Below the pieces are notes generated by a model. That model was not told the DNA's origin, did no database searches, and saw nothing but the letters and a program-made list of their open reading frames with translations. A program made the translations under genes and the position numbers. Shown piece by piece: positions 31,352-43,118 of a DNA stretch of 64,000 bases. The first letter of the stretch is position 1. Every line of letters starts with the position of its first letter. Where the stretch lies: contig JAKUCV010007441.1 in assembly GCA_028386065.3 (NCBI GenBank), positions 65,008 through 129,007 of the forward strand, written 5' to 3'. The DNA comes from Turnera subulata. Lineage: Eukaryota; Streptophyta; Magnoliopsida; Malpighiales; Passifloraceae.

Positions 31352-32226
31352 TGCGTTGGAGTCCCTGCAGTATGTTTAGCTTTGAGCGTCCTACTTGTTT
31401 GCATTGTAATTAGTTGCAGTTATGGAGGAAGTATTAATGCGTTATAATAATTTGTATAACGCTGCATCTTGGGGGCGGGGAAAATGTGGGTTTGACCCTG
31501 AATGGCATGATAGTATGTTTAGTATGTTTTGAACGGAGTTGTTTGTGGTTGTACCCTGAATGACATTTTAAAATGTTAACTGTCTTCTCCAAATTGGATG
31601 TAGAGATTAGGGAGTAGTGAAGCCATTGTTATGATGTATAAATTTTCAATTTGTTCCTACCATTGTTATGATGAATGGTTTAAGAGTGCGTTTTCGTTAT
31701 TATGCTTCCACACATCTTATCGACGATAGAGTAAAAGGTTTCGGGCATGTTATCAACTAAGGGAGAAAAAGTTCCAGCCATTATCGATGTAACTGAACAA
31801 TCTACCTAAAAAGATATTTGATTTGATAAACAATATTAATGCAACAGAAAACTAGGGTGAATGCGAATTGGCGAACATTCACAAACATAACATCCACACA
31901 TTGCTATACAAACATATCACCCAAAGCATGCATAGGAAACAACATAACTATAACTAAAAATCGGAATTCATACCCATAGATAGATAGAGATAAACATCCA
32001 GTAATACATAACATCAAGCAGTGCTTGCCCAGAGGCAAATATCCAGAAAAAAAACATAGCACAAAACATCGATTGTGCTTGCCCAGATACAAGTATCCAA
32101 AAACAGAACGTCAACTATGATTGCCTAGAGACATATCCAAATGTGGCACAATCTGAAGCTAAACTTAAAGAAGCAATATTCAAAAGCGATACATCCAGCC
32201 AAATTTCGAGGGTCTCCCGTCCAATT
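31352..32226. other. MULE B interior between the convergent genes
   Basis: AT-rich. Contains a partial ~57-bp repeat ('gcttgcccagaggcaaatat', 'gcttgcccagatacaagtat') at 32023-32140. No gene seen. Confidence 0.4.
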
Positions 32227-32984
32227 TCAAGTAGCACCACCTCTCTTGCCACGAGTTGCCATGCTTCCTCTTCCTCTACCTCTTCCTCTGCCTCTGCCCT
32301 TAAGGCCATTCCTAACAAGGACTGGAAGCTCGTGATCTCCTACAATGCCAAAATCCAGCACCAACAATGTAAGTATATCAATGACCAACACAATATGCAT
32401 CATTCAGCATACAAAAATCAAAACAACAGACAGAGATTTACCTTCACCATCAGGATTATCGGTGCTAGATTGATCACGCATGCGATGATCACGCATTATA
32501 TCAGTCAAGGTTCGCCTTGGTCTGCCTCGGCTAATGGGCACACGATGGATTCTTTGTGACCTTGTTCCAGGCTATAAGGGAAGAAGATATCGAACATGAA
32601 ATTCCCCAACTTAAGCAAGTAGTAATGTCAGAATTGACAACAAATTAATATGTACACACTTACATTTTCAACCATGAACCCCGACTCAGTTATTAACACA
32701 CCCCTTCCCTCACCGAAGTTAAACCTTCTATTAGTTGTTCTCCTTACCCTTCCTCTATTACTAGGCCTTTGAGGATTTCGAGAAGTGGGATGCATATCAT
32801 GTTGTTGTAATGGCACAGATAGCTACGTAGCATGCATGATGTTAGGAGAAGTTCATAAGCATGGAGTACATAATCATAGTTCACAAATCATGTTTATCTT
32901 TACCTCATCAGGAACATTGCAACTTTGCTGACTGTTGATAGCTGGAGGTGCATTATTGGATCCTGATTCAATATTTTGGGACAT
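32227..32984 (-). CDS. Unrecognised spliced gene in MULE B, Arg/Gly-rich C-terminus
   Basis: Four segments on the minus strand join in frame with good GT-AG sites: 32984-32904, 32822-32664, 32571-32442 and 32339-32227, giving about 160 aa. The protein starts MSQNIESGSNNAPPAIN. The middle is basic and polar ('RGRVRRTTNRRFNFGEGRG'). It ends in repeated GR units and 'MATRGKRGGAT'. No known domain is recognised; it looks intrinsically disordered and could bind nucleic acid. GR-rich ends occur in some MULE transposases, so it may be a transposase tail that lost its core. Further exons may lie upstream: a Pro/Ser/Val-rich open segment at 33563-33406 ending in CCAG/GTATAATG, and a diverged duplicate of it at about 33260-33145. 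I could not connect these in phase. Confidence 0.5.
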
Positions 32985-34529
32985 ACAAACATAATATAGT
33001 TTTAATGTGACATACAAACATTAGAAAAGTGAACCATATTGTCACCAGAATGCGTCATCTAACTTTTGCTTCTTATAAATTAATCACCCATCTCTAGAAC
33101 TACTAGTAACCTAATCAGACCAATATTGTAGCATTATACCTGGTTATTAAATCTTCCACTTCTTGTTAACAAGAACTCTAACTGTATGAAGTGGTGTCTG
33201 AACTAGTGGTTGAACTACTGTAGGGTTGGGATGTTGTTCAGGCTGTGGTTGAACCTGCACCGTAGAGGAGGCAGCAATGCAGTCATTTAATTCCAAGAAC
33301 TTGTTTAAGGGACCCCTAACAGAGTAAAGCCCCCCAAATCACAAAGACTTTGCATATCAACTGATAATCACTTAATTCTTTGTCTTAGTAGTAGTAGCAT
33401 TATACCTGGTTAAATCTGCTATTCTTGTCACAGGAACCTTAACTGGTGAAACTGCTGAATTAGGTACTGACTGAACCGGAGAATGCACTGATGCAGCATT
33501 TGTGGGCTGGCCAGGGAATGGTTCCAGTGTTGCAGTAGATATATTTTCAGTAGTTAGTTGTGACAATGGCACATTTTATACATGGATGCACAGATGCCTC
33601 TTTCACCACCGACAACAGACAACAAACCCCCACCATTAACAGTGTTCAAGGCAATCAGAACCACACAAACAACTATAAGAAACAGTATAACAAGAAGAAC
33701 AACAAGTCAACAACCCATTCGCAAAGCCAAAAAGGACAGAACAAACCTGGGTCGACAATGACGCGAATCTTCTCAACAGGTGCCCACAACCCAGCCTTTA
33801 CCAAGATTCCTCCCAGCTGGACTCAAACTTTTTCTCTATCTCTATAGATGGCATGACCAGTGACAGAGAGACGGATAGAAAGACACCCACACTCGACCTC
33901 CCTTACCGTCTCACACACTCACCTTCCTACATCAAACACAGACGGTCATCTCCCTACCTCAAACTCACACTCACACCTCGGTATATTTCCCTCTCACTCT
34001 CTGAAGATCGTTTTTGTTTTCTTTCTTTATTTGCTTCGTTTTTTCCCTTCTGATAAGAGAGAGAGAGAGACTGAGACTCAGTGTTTTCCCCTACCCAAAC
34101 ACTTACCGTTTTTTTGTGTTTAATTCAGCCACATCATTAACATAAACGACAATAGGTCTACCGTTTCATGCAAAACTGACCTAAAATTGCCTAACTAAAA
34201 TGCGCACACACCAATACGCCGTCGTCTTCGTTGGGCGGTAAATTTCCCACCTACACACCACGCGTGCATTAATTGCACGTAATGGCGGACAAGCCCACGT
34301 GACTGGGACCCACACGTCAGACTCACTTCCCCCGCTTCGTTCACTCCGCCCGTTTCAAATTTTAATTCGCCTTAACACCAAGCGAGGGCGCCAAAACTTC
34401 CGCCCAAACACTCTCACCCCTGTTTCAATGCGTGGGCCCCATAATTCTTATTTTATTAAAAAACAATTTCAGCCGACAAAGTGAGCGCGGGCCCCACTAC
34501 GTTTATCATTTTTCAAATTATTTTTAAAA

Positions 34530-34790
34530 TCTTTTGGAAATGGAAAATTGAAAAAGATTTTGGAAATGGAAAATTGAGAAAAAAAATACCGAATAAAAAA
34601 AAAGAAATGGGAGGCGTGCGGGCCCCACAGACACGTGTCACTCCCACAGCATCCAACCGACGACAGAGGGTACAAAGGACGTAGTGGCCCGGTAAACTGA
34701 GAGTTCAGGGACCTGTTGGGTGAAATTGAAGGAAGAGGGACAACAAATGCGAAATCGACAAAGTGTAAGGACAGAAAATACTATTTACTC
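34530..34790 (-). repeat. MULE B right TIR
   Basis: Inverse of the left TIR; ends CTATTTACTC before the target duplication. An internal near-repeat of 'ttttggaaatggaaaattga' occurs at 34532-34580. Confidence 0.9.
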
Positions 34791-34800
34791 ATATAATTAC

Positions 34801-35201
34801 TCCTAATTACTCTTGTGGACTGTTTAGTTCGTACCATTCATCCACAGGATGACTAGGATATACATCTCCACCAAGGCCACCAGAGATTGAGGACAAAGTA
34901 TTAGTCACAAAGTTGTTTCCTAAAATTTGAAAGACAAAGAAGCATATAAGAATACCAAGATGAAAATGTTGGAATGTTGATCACAGAAAGATGATAAAAT
35001 TAGAAATAGTGAAGAACTGTACAATACATTACTAGTTCGGGCAGCTTTGGACAATGACCATGACTATAATAGGAGGTAGTTGTCCGACAATTAAAAACCG
35101 TACTGGAGTGGTGGACTGGTGGTGTAATCTTAAGTGCTGTAACTACTTAAGATAGTTTTGGGCAATAACTGTGATTGCAATAGGATTTAGTTGTTAGCAT
35201 T
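34801..35201. other. Intergenic region
   Basis: No gene. Contains a diverged direct repeat ('gggcagctttggacaatgac' near 35039, 'agttttgggcaataactgtg' near 35153). Confidence 0.4.
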
Positions 35202-35218
35202 ATGGATTATAAAATTAA

Positions 35219-35540
35219 CCACCGGGGGTGGTGGCCCAGTGGCAAGGCCTTCAACCTGCCATCTCTAAGACTCGGGTTCGAATCCCGGCGCTTCCAATCA
35301 AGCCCCATAGTGTGATACGGCCGAATATGGCCTTCCACACGGTGGAGTGCTGGCCGTTGAGCCCGGTGACTCCCCGACATTATGACGCGTAGCAGATGAG
35401 GGTGTCCGCTAGTGCCCCCGGTTGGGCGGTCTCTCCTATGAGGAGGGTCTAATACCAGGATGTAACCGATATTGACCGGGGCCTAGACCGACGGGGCGAT
35501 GATGACACCACTGATGTCTTTTTTTTTCAACAAAAAAAAA
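35219..35540 (+). mobile_element. tRNA-derived SINE (Au-like)
   Basis: About 322 bp. RNA polymerase III boxes: A box TGGCCCAGTGG (35232-35242) and B box GGTTCGAATCC (35275-35285). It ends in a T-run, then CAACAAAAAAAAA. A perfect 17-bp target duplication ATGGATTATAAAATTAA flanks it (35202-35218, 35541-35557), a mark of LINE-type retroposition. The head 'gggtggtggcccagtggc' resembles the plant Au SINE family. No coding capacity. Confidence 0.92.
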
Positions 35541-35557
35541 ATGGATTATAAAATTAA

Positions 35558-36056
35558 AAACTCTATTTTGTTACCATCTATCTAGGTTGCTTCCTAGAGC
35601 CAAGCTGACCCGGAAACCCAAGCCTCGGCAGAAGGGATGAAGATGGCAGCACTAATATCTCCCTTTTAGTGGCCTAAAAGGAAAAAACTATGCTCTTCAG
35701 TCTTGAGTAGACAGTGAAAACTTTCTAAGACCATGTGATATACTGAATCACAAAATTTTAGTACATTGCTCAAAATAACAGCACCCTTCCAACCTCCTTC
35801 AAACAACTCTCAGAAACTGAATACTAAAAGAAAAAAAAAAAGCTAATCAGGTTACTTCTGAACTACTACTTGCCTATGAGGATGAAATAAAAAAGAATTT
35901 GTACAAACAAATGTGAGAATCTAGGTTGCCACATTGTTTCCCCAAGAAAGACGAGCTAATATCAGAGATCCAAAAATTTATCCTGTCTGAATCCTAGAAA
36001 CATGTTCCGCTACTTCCTACCTAGAATTGGGATGTCTTTCACAGAGTCCCAAGTCT
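35558..36056. other. Spacer and 3'UTR of the RNF170-like gene
   Basis: No further gene. Sequence near the stop codon at 36057 is the likely 3'UTR on the minus strand. Confidence 0.5.
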
Positions 36057-38470
36057 TCAAGAACCTCCATGGCGATAATAGAGCACAGACCGGTAGATGG
36101 CAGCAACATGGAGAAAGCAGATAAGAATTATAAGAAAATCGTCCAAGAGGCCGACTATACCCAGAATCGCTGCATATTAACACAAATACTTGTTATATTG
36201 ATTTCCAACTTATAAATACCAATGGAAATATCATACCCAAATGAAGGGGGAAAAACAGTGAGTTACCTTCAGGGATGATGTCCACAGGGCTGACAATGTA
36301 GACGGCGCTTAGTATCATCTGCATATAAGAAATAGTACAAAAGGACCTTTAACATATGGGTATTGGACAGAACTTGAACCTACAATGCAAAAGGTGCACT
36401 AAACATGCTTCGCTTCTTGGGTGTGGAAAAATAAGTATTCAGTAGTCTAAACGCAAAACGAAAGATCAGGTGTATTTCTCTGAGAAATCCAATCATAGAT
36501 CACAAAATGATGCATACATATGGAGTTGCCAATGGCAAGTCTTGCATATGGAGTCCCCCATGCTGAATTCTGTAGATTAGTACATCACACATGATCATGC
36601 ACTGTCTATATCAATCCAAGCCTAAATTTGCGTGAAACAACACTGCTCAGTTAAATGAGGCCAACGCCTCACTTTGATCTTCAGCACAGCCATTGTGGAG
36701 GCGTTCTTACAACCTTAACTACCAGAATTTCATTATTTTCTCCAGAGCAGTGATTATCTATTTCTATGAGCATCATAAGCAAACAGTAAAGAGGAAGCCA
36801 TTACCAGCCTTTTCTCCAATTGCTCAAGATTCAAATATACATGCATTATTGAACACTCCCGTCTTCCACCAGGTCTACAGAGTATGAAAGATTCCAACAC
36901 AATACTGACCTCTATTCATATGTGATAAAGGAATTAATGATTAAAGTAACAAAAGGGTCACATGGAAGTAGAGTGGATCTGTAATCTTCCACCCGTCTTC
37001 TCTGTTAGTGGTAAGATTGCACTAACCATGCGATTAGTCATGCCAATAAACATTTGAAGTTTATATAACCATCCAAATTCCTAAAAAATGAAGAACAATA
37101 GAGATATTCAGGAGTGAAAGTGGAAAAAAAGAAAGAGAAGAGAGAAAACAGGAATGCATTCACATTTTTTTTGGATAAATACAGGAATGCATTAACATGC
37201 ATCTTCTGCAAATTAAGAACTTCAGTGCAGGACAAGATTCACAGCAGTCACCCAAGCACTTAACTGCAAGATAGACACGTGCTCTGATGACAAAAGGAAG
37301 TGTTCGTTGAGGATCCATCATTTCTCGTAACAATCTCCGGAGCAGAAATGGAAGGTCTTGTACTCTCTGCAAACAAGAAATTACTCTGTTACAGCTCACA
37401 TTAACCTTGAAATGAGTACCCCAAAAAGGGCACAATGCAGATCAAACATCCTTTTGACAAAATTTTAAACCATGTGGGTAAAAGACGCAATTTTTCCCTA
37501 AATAGGAGAAAATCTCACACCAACTTCTTGTGTAAATGTGTCTATTCTCTTCATTCATGCAAAGGGACGGGAGAATAGCATTGTACTTTGTAACAATCAG
37601 GCTAGGCATTATCACTTGTTCCATTAATCTATCATCAAAATTCATAAGAAATGGAGCACAGCCACGCAAAAATGAAGTCATTAATGAAAATCCCCTTTTC
37701 TTCTTAGCAAACTGTAAAATTCACCATCAGAGAGAACATTCATAACCATTACTCGATTACAATGAACAATGTTCATGCAACCAACTCCCTTAACCAAACT
37801 CTCGTGTCTTTTCACCTTTCCTCGATCAAAATCATGTTTACCCTTGAAAGCCAATAATGTACACATATAAACAGACACCTGAAAGAGACTGCTACTCGTG
37901 CCACCAAAGAGATGATTATATCTCTCAATCTTGGCAAGAATCTCAGCAACCTCGGGGTCATTCCGCTCCCTCAAGGAGGCTTCACCGGGAACCAACAGCG
38001 TGATCTGGCGCCGACACAGCGGGCATTTGCAAGGCAGGAACGCAGACCCATGGTGCCACACAAGCATAATACAATCCCCTAGTTCATAAAAACAACAACA
38101 ACAACAACGAACAATCAGAAGAAAAAGAAGAAAACTTCAATGAGAATTGTGAACAAAGCACGAAAAGACAAAGAACCCAGACGAGGAAAGCTAAAACCCA
38201 AATGGGAATTGATTACAACACTCCAACGAGAAGAAAACTTAATGAGAATTGTGATCAAAACACAAAAAGACAAAGAACCCAGACGAGGAAAGCTAAAACC
38301 CAAATGGGAATTGATTAGAACAAGCAAAAAAGACATCAAAGAATGAAACTTTTTTTTCTAAATGGGAGAAGCTGAGTACCGCAAAACCAATGAGAGCAAT
38401 TGGCCTGGCAGGGGGTTTTGAAGCGTCCATGGCATATAGAGCAGCAATCATTCACTGGGGGTCCGTCCAT
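36057..38470 (-). CDS. RNF170-like RING E3 ubiquitin ligase (5 exons)
   Basis: Exons on the minus strand: 38470-38380, 38078-37879, 37366-37265, 36318-36267 and 36169-36057. Phases agree and all introns are GT-AG, giving 185 aa. The RING finger is at residues 10-52 as C3HC4 (C10, C13, C25, H27, C30, C33, C49, C52). A 'VQDLPFLLRRLLREMMDPQR' linker follows. The C-terminal half has the DUF1232 pattern 'ILSAVYIVSPVDIIPE' and 'GIVGLLDDFLIILICFL', with membrane-spanning stretches, and ends YRHGGS. Animal RNF170 is an ER membrane E3 that degrades IP3 receptors; plants lack that substrate, so the plant target is unknown. Intron 1 holds a ~100-bp tandem duplication. No relation to its neighbours. Confidence 0.9.
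38125..38322 (-). repeat. Tandem duplication in intron 1 of the RNF170-like gene
   Basis: Two ~98-bp copies sharing 'acaaagaacccagacgagga' and 'gctaaaacccaaatgggaat'. Confidence 0.9.
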
Positions 38471-40274
38471 TTTACGCTTTTCTTCTACCTTTTTCCTCTT
38501 CTCTTCTCTGTTTCTCTCTGGTTTTGTTTCTTCTGGGGATTTTTATAGATTTTTTGCTTTTGCTTGTAATGTTTTTACTAGAGAGGGCAAGAAGGGTTAC
38601 TTAATGTAGAAGGATAATCATAATTTATTTCTCTAGATAAGAATTTAACTATTTAATTAATGCCTTCTTCCACCTGCTTCGTGTTTGTATGTTTCCATGA
38701 AGCTTCTGACTATTACTGACTCCCATGCCTGTAGAAATTATTGCCATTCTCTGATTGTTTAAAAAAGTTTGTGTTCTCTTCTCACCCCAGCAATGATGAT
38801 CTTTATACCTACTAAATCCTGCATGGATAGATAATTAGATATGATGATTATAGATGATTACTGTAATAAGGAGATAGGATTGTTTTCAATGTAGTACTAT
38901 TTTCATTAATTACTAATATGTGTTTGTACAAATTTTTGGTGGTATATAACAAATTTTGTGCAATCTTTTTCTCTTTAGGAACTGCGGTATGTAAAATAAC
39001 TTAAAGGGCATACCAAATTACCAATACTCCTAATTTTCAGTAATCTTAGTGATTTACAGGTTTTTGGATTCGTAAGGATATATGTGTGTGTGTCTAAGTT
39101 TTTGAGTTTTGCTGATGGGCAGTCAAAAAAACAGGGATTGAGTGAGAGTTGTGTTAATGTTTGAAGTGTTATTATTTTTTTTTTGGTCAAACTGTATTCA
39201 ATTAAACATAAGGAGTAAAATCAAGCCAATGGAGTTGAGTTATTAATTAGGGTTCAATTAGTATTTCAATTAAATTGAGAATTCAAAGCTTCCACTCAAT
39301 CTAAAGTTTATTTTAAAAAGAAAAACATGAGGAGTACACAAGTCATTTACTCATTATAAAGCAGATGAGTTACAGAATAGGACAATTCATTAGGAGTGTT
39401 GCAAATCAAGCTATCAGTCATGGTCATACTAAAAATAGTCTATTTTGTATTTTATTGAACTTTTCTATTATGGTCTTTAAATTCACAATATATTAATCTG
39501 ATACATCAGAACTTAAAATTCACAATATATTGCCAATACCATGAAACTTGAGAGTTGGTGAGCCTATGTAAAATCCACTCTTTAAAAATGATAGCTGTAG
39601 GCCGACAAACAAAAAAAAAAATTTACAAGATGCATCATGTTTGCCAAAAGGAAATCTAGTTACCTGTAGATTCCAATAGAAAGAGGGATTTGGTATGTTA
39701 GAATTCAATTCAACTCTAGATTTAAAAAAAAACAAAAAAAGAATTGAATTCAATTGATTTATTATGATTGCATGGGATGCAAGTAAAAAATGTCCTTTTT
39801 TTTAGCATAAAAAATCTCTTAATTAAAAAGGGCCTATTTGATCTTATAATCTTGAACTAATTTCTCCAGAATTATGATTTAGTTATGAAATAAACTGAAA
39901 TTATAACTTACTATATACTTATTTCCATAAGCCAACTACATGTAAGTTATTATACCCAATATTAAAAATAAATTCAAGTCAAATTACATTAAAAATAAAT
40001 ATTGAATTACAAGATGAATTCGAATTATAACCTTTTTTGTGAAATTCAAATTATAACTTAGTAAAGCATTAGTGGCAATGACTAGAAGATGATGATGATG
40101 TCTGGCCGGTCCAGAGTGAATTAACAGACAACCAGTAAATTTTAATCCACACATCAAAGAAAGCAGAAAAAAAGAACTGATAAGCTAGTGAGTGTAGAGT
40201 TCTTCCCCTCACTCTTTTATCTTCTTCCACCTCTGCATGAGGAAGAACTAGTGGTAAAGGAAACATTTTGGTCC
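38471..40274. other. Intergenic region between divergent genes
   Basis: Contains the promoter and 5'UTR of the RNF170-like gene (near 38471-38620) and of the LON-domain gene (near 40100-40274). The middle is AT-rich and shows no gene. Confidence 0.5.
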
Positions 40275-43118
40275 ATGACTTGTAGTGGAGCAATCCTGAA
40301 CCTATCAAATTCTGGTAGTTTTACCAGAACCAGACTTAGTAGCTCAAGGTTCAGTACCAGAACTCTGAACCCACCATCATTTTCCTCCCATTTTGAAGTG
40401 AATATTTGTGGTAGACCTCAGCTAAGTAAGCCAATCAAATGGTGCCGTCTTTCTCCTCCAAATGCTATTGCCTCTCTTGAGCTGCCGCTTCTCCCATTTA
40501 ACACTAATGAGGTTCTTATTCCAAGTGCCTGCTCTTGAACAGCAATCTTGAAAGCTTCTTTGAATTATTTTAGTGTTTCCAATTTCGAGTATTCCATGCC
40601 CCTTTTGCTATTTCAGGTCCTAGTTCCATCTGAGAGGAAGACTTTGCATTTATATGAAGCAAGATACTTGGCGCTGCTGGAGGAGGTAAAAGGGTACATG
40701 TAAAGATTGGAGCTTGAATCTTAACTTTCCAATTTGTGTCTTAAAAATCTTATCTTTAGATATATGTAGATATATGTGTGTGGGCTTGCTTATCTTTAAG
40801 GGGTTACCTCATCAATAAATTTTGAGTTTGCTACTTTGCTGAACTCAAAAACAGGTTTTTTAGGACTGGAAGGGGTTGGGTTATAAATTGCTGGGTGGTT
40901 TCTTGTATCCTCAAGTTCATTACTTTGCTTTGAAAGTTTCTAGCCGCTCTTGTTTACAATTTGTCTCTTATATTTGTTGTTGCAGTCACTGGCAAGAAAG
41001 TATCTTTTTGTGCATTTTGTTTTGGATCCCATTCTTGTTAGCAATTCAGGGACTGAAGCATCTTTTGCTGCAAGATACGGGTGCTTGGTCCATATTGAAA
41101 ATGTAAGCTTCTGAAATTTGGAGCTCCACCATGAATACTTTTCCACCTAAACTGAGTTCCAAGTATTCTGCAGGTTGAGCGGTTAGATGTTGGGGCATTA
41201 GTCTCTGTAAGGGGAATTGGAAGGGTCAAGATGTTGCAATTTTTGCAGGTCAGTGCAATGTATAGTTTGCAAGGGTAAATAAATTATGTGAAAACCTTGG
41301 GGTTTCAATTTTTGCAGCAAAACTTCTGCGCCTCTTAATTTTTCCACATCAATTTGTCTTCTTTGTTTTCCTTTGAAAGGAGTTAACTGGCCAAGTAGGT
41401 TCTGTCATGATTAATCAATGACAGATTATACATGTTTTGGCCAAACTAATTTTCCAAAGAGATAATTGCCAATTACATACCAAGAATTTTTTCAAATCAA
41501 TTTGTCATTGCTGTTACTTTCCTTTCTTTTTTGTTTTTTTCTTCCCAAGTTCTGCACATCAATTACTCCTTTTCTGGTCTGCCTTGCGGTTTCCTTCTGC
41601 TCATTTCTTTCTTTGTTTTGCTAATTCTAACCATGGGAATTGTAATCATTCAGTCAGAGCCTTACTTGAAAGGTGAAGTCATACCAATGCGGGACAGGAC
41701 TGTGGATCATGAAATAAATTTAAGCTCTAAAATTGACGCAGTAAAGGAAGCTCTATACAAGTTGAATAGCTTGGAAATAAAACTGAAGGTAGTCTCTTTC
41801 TCTACATGTGTGAGTTCCTGCCACAGTGAAACTTATATGCCCAAATATTTCTGTTATAGTGTTGATTCTTTGAATATTTTGGAATGGAAGCGTTGAATAC
41901 AAGAATGCAATAGATGTGAAATTTGCGGATATATTTCTCTTTTTTGCTGCTATTCAAAGGCAAGTGGAAATTTTCTGCATAAGTTGTAAGATGCATCATA
42001 CATACAATTCATTGAGGATTAGTTGCTGCTTTGATGTGAATGCCATTTTTCTAAAACCTCAGACAAGTGTCCTGATCAAAGCATGTTCCTTTGACACAGC
42101 AGACAATTTTCACAACCACCCAAACTACCGAGTCCCAGTTCAGCTATTTAGCGTCTTGTATGATAATATCCGGTATTGACTTGAATATCCACTTGTGAGA
42201 ATAGGAATCTCTGGTCAAGCAATAGAGACTTACCCAACAGATCTTTCACTAGTAATCATAAGAAGGTGTCATAATAGCATGTAAGGTGCATTCCTGCTGT
42301 TATCATGTCTTACAGTTGCATTCTCGGTGGCATTTAGCTCATTGGCTATGCACGTCAAAGATTATCTAAAATTCCCAGCAGTGACCAGTGGTGAACTAAT
42401 GTATGTTATTGAACATAACCTACCAGTACGCATTACTGTTCTGTCTTCTTAACAATCTCATGTCAAACCAGGCTCCCAAAGAGGCATTAATGCAGACTCG
42501 TATTGCAAATTCACTGACATGGGCAGAAAAAGAGCCATTCTTGGGCTGTGAAAAAGCTTTCATTCCATCTGCTGCTGAGCGTATATCCTTTGCAGCACTG
42601 CAACCTATTTCAGGCAAATATCTCGATCTTTATTCTAATATAAACAAAACTCAACCTTTGACTTTTCTCTTCTCTATATATAGTTTCCTTCTTCTGAGGA
42701 GCTGCCTATGAATCCAATGAAACTTGGGATACTTTAGAAAAACAAGAGATATTGTGATATTACCCTCTAAATTTTGTGCCTTTCCGCCATCATTGCACCA
42801 ATGTATTAAGAAGGCGAAATTTAGTCCTAAAGTGCTAGAAAGATTCTGTAATCTATATATCTGTGATCATTCTAGTTGTTGGAATGTTAAGGAATCTTCT
42901 CCTGAAAGGAAAATTGTTTTGGAGCCAAAAGTGATATGGCTGCTTTGTTCTTGACAGCATCTACTCAATCAGAAATTTACAAGTTGCAGCTAAGGAAGTT
43001 GCTGGCGATGGATGTGAGGGACACGGTGCAAAGACTAGACGTTTCACTGGACTTCCTTAATGCCAATATTTCCATGGTTGCCGCCAAACTTGCCATTCAA
43101 TCTGTAGGAATGCAATGA
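40275..43118 (+). CDS. LON substrate-binding domain protein, probably plastid (7 exons)
   Basis: Exons 40275-40511, 40617-40685, 40986-41102, 41174-41248, 41654-41788, 42472-42613 and 42958-43118 give 311 aa in consistent phase. The N-terminus is Ser/Thr/Arg-rich like a chloroplast transit peptide. The LON N-terminal domain starts at 'LELPLLPFNTNEV' and continues through 'KTLHLYEARYLALLEE', 'ARYGCLVHIENVERLD' and 'SLEIKLKAPKEALMQTR'. It lacks the ATPase and protease parts of Lon, as in the plant family annotated 'ATP-dependent protease La (LON) domain protein'. Function is not established; a substrate-recognition role in the plastid is inferred. Intron 6 uses a GC donor (TCAG/GCAAAT). The start at 40275 is the first in-frame ATG. 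Confidence 0.9.

Larger units (their letters stand above)
30477..34790. mobile_element. Mutator-like element (MULE B), 4314 bp
   Basis: Long terminal inverted repeats (~260 bp, strong over ~190 bp: 'ttctgtcctta', 'gcatttgttgtccctcttcc', 'aactctcagtttaccgggcc', 'ggttggatgctgtgggagtg', 'acacgtgtc'). A perfect 10-bp target duplication ATATAATTAC flanks it (30467-30476 and 34791-34800). No MULE transposase core is recognisable. It carries a GRF zinc-finger gene (plus) and a spliced Arg/Gly-rich gene (minus), arranged convergently and each reading inward from its own TIR side. Either a non-autonomous element with its own accessory genes or a Pack-MULE with captured genes. Confidence 0.93.

Noticed and set aside
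35232..35285. Functional tRNA gene
   Set aside because: A and B boxes are present, but there is no cloverleaf or acceptor stem, and the unit has SINE length, tail and target duplication.
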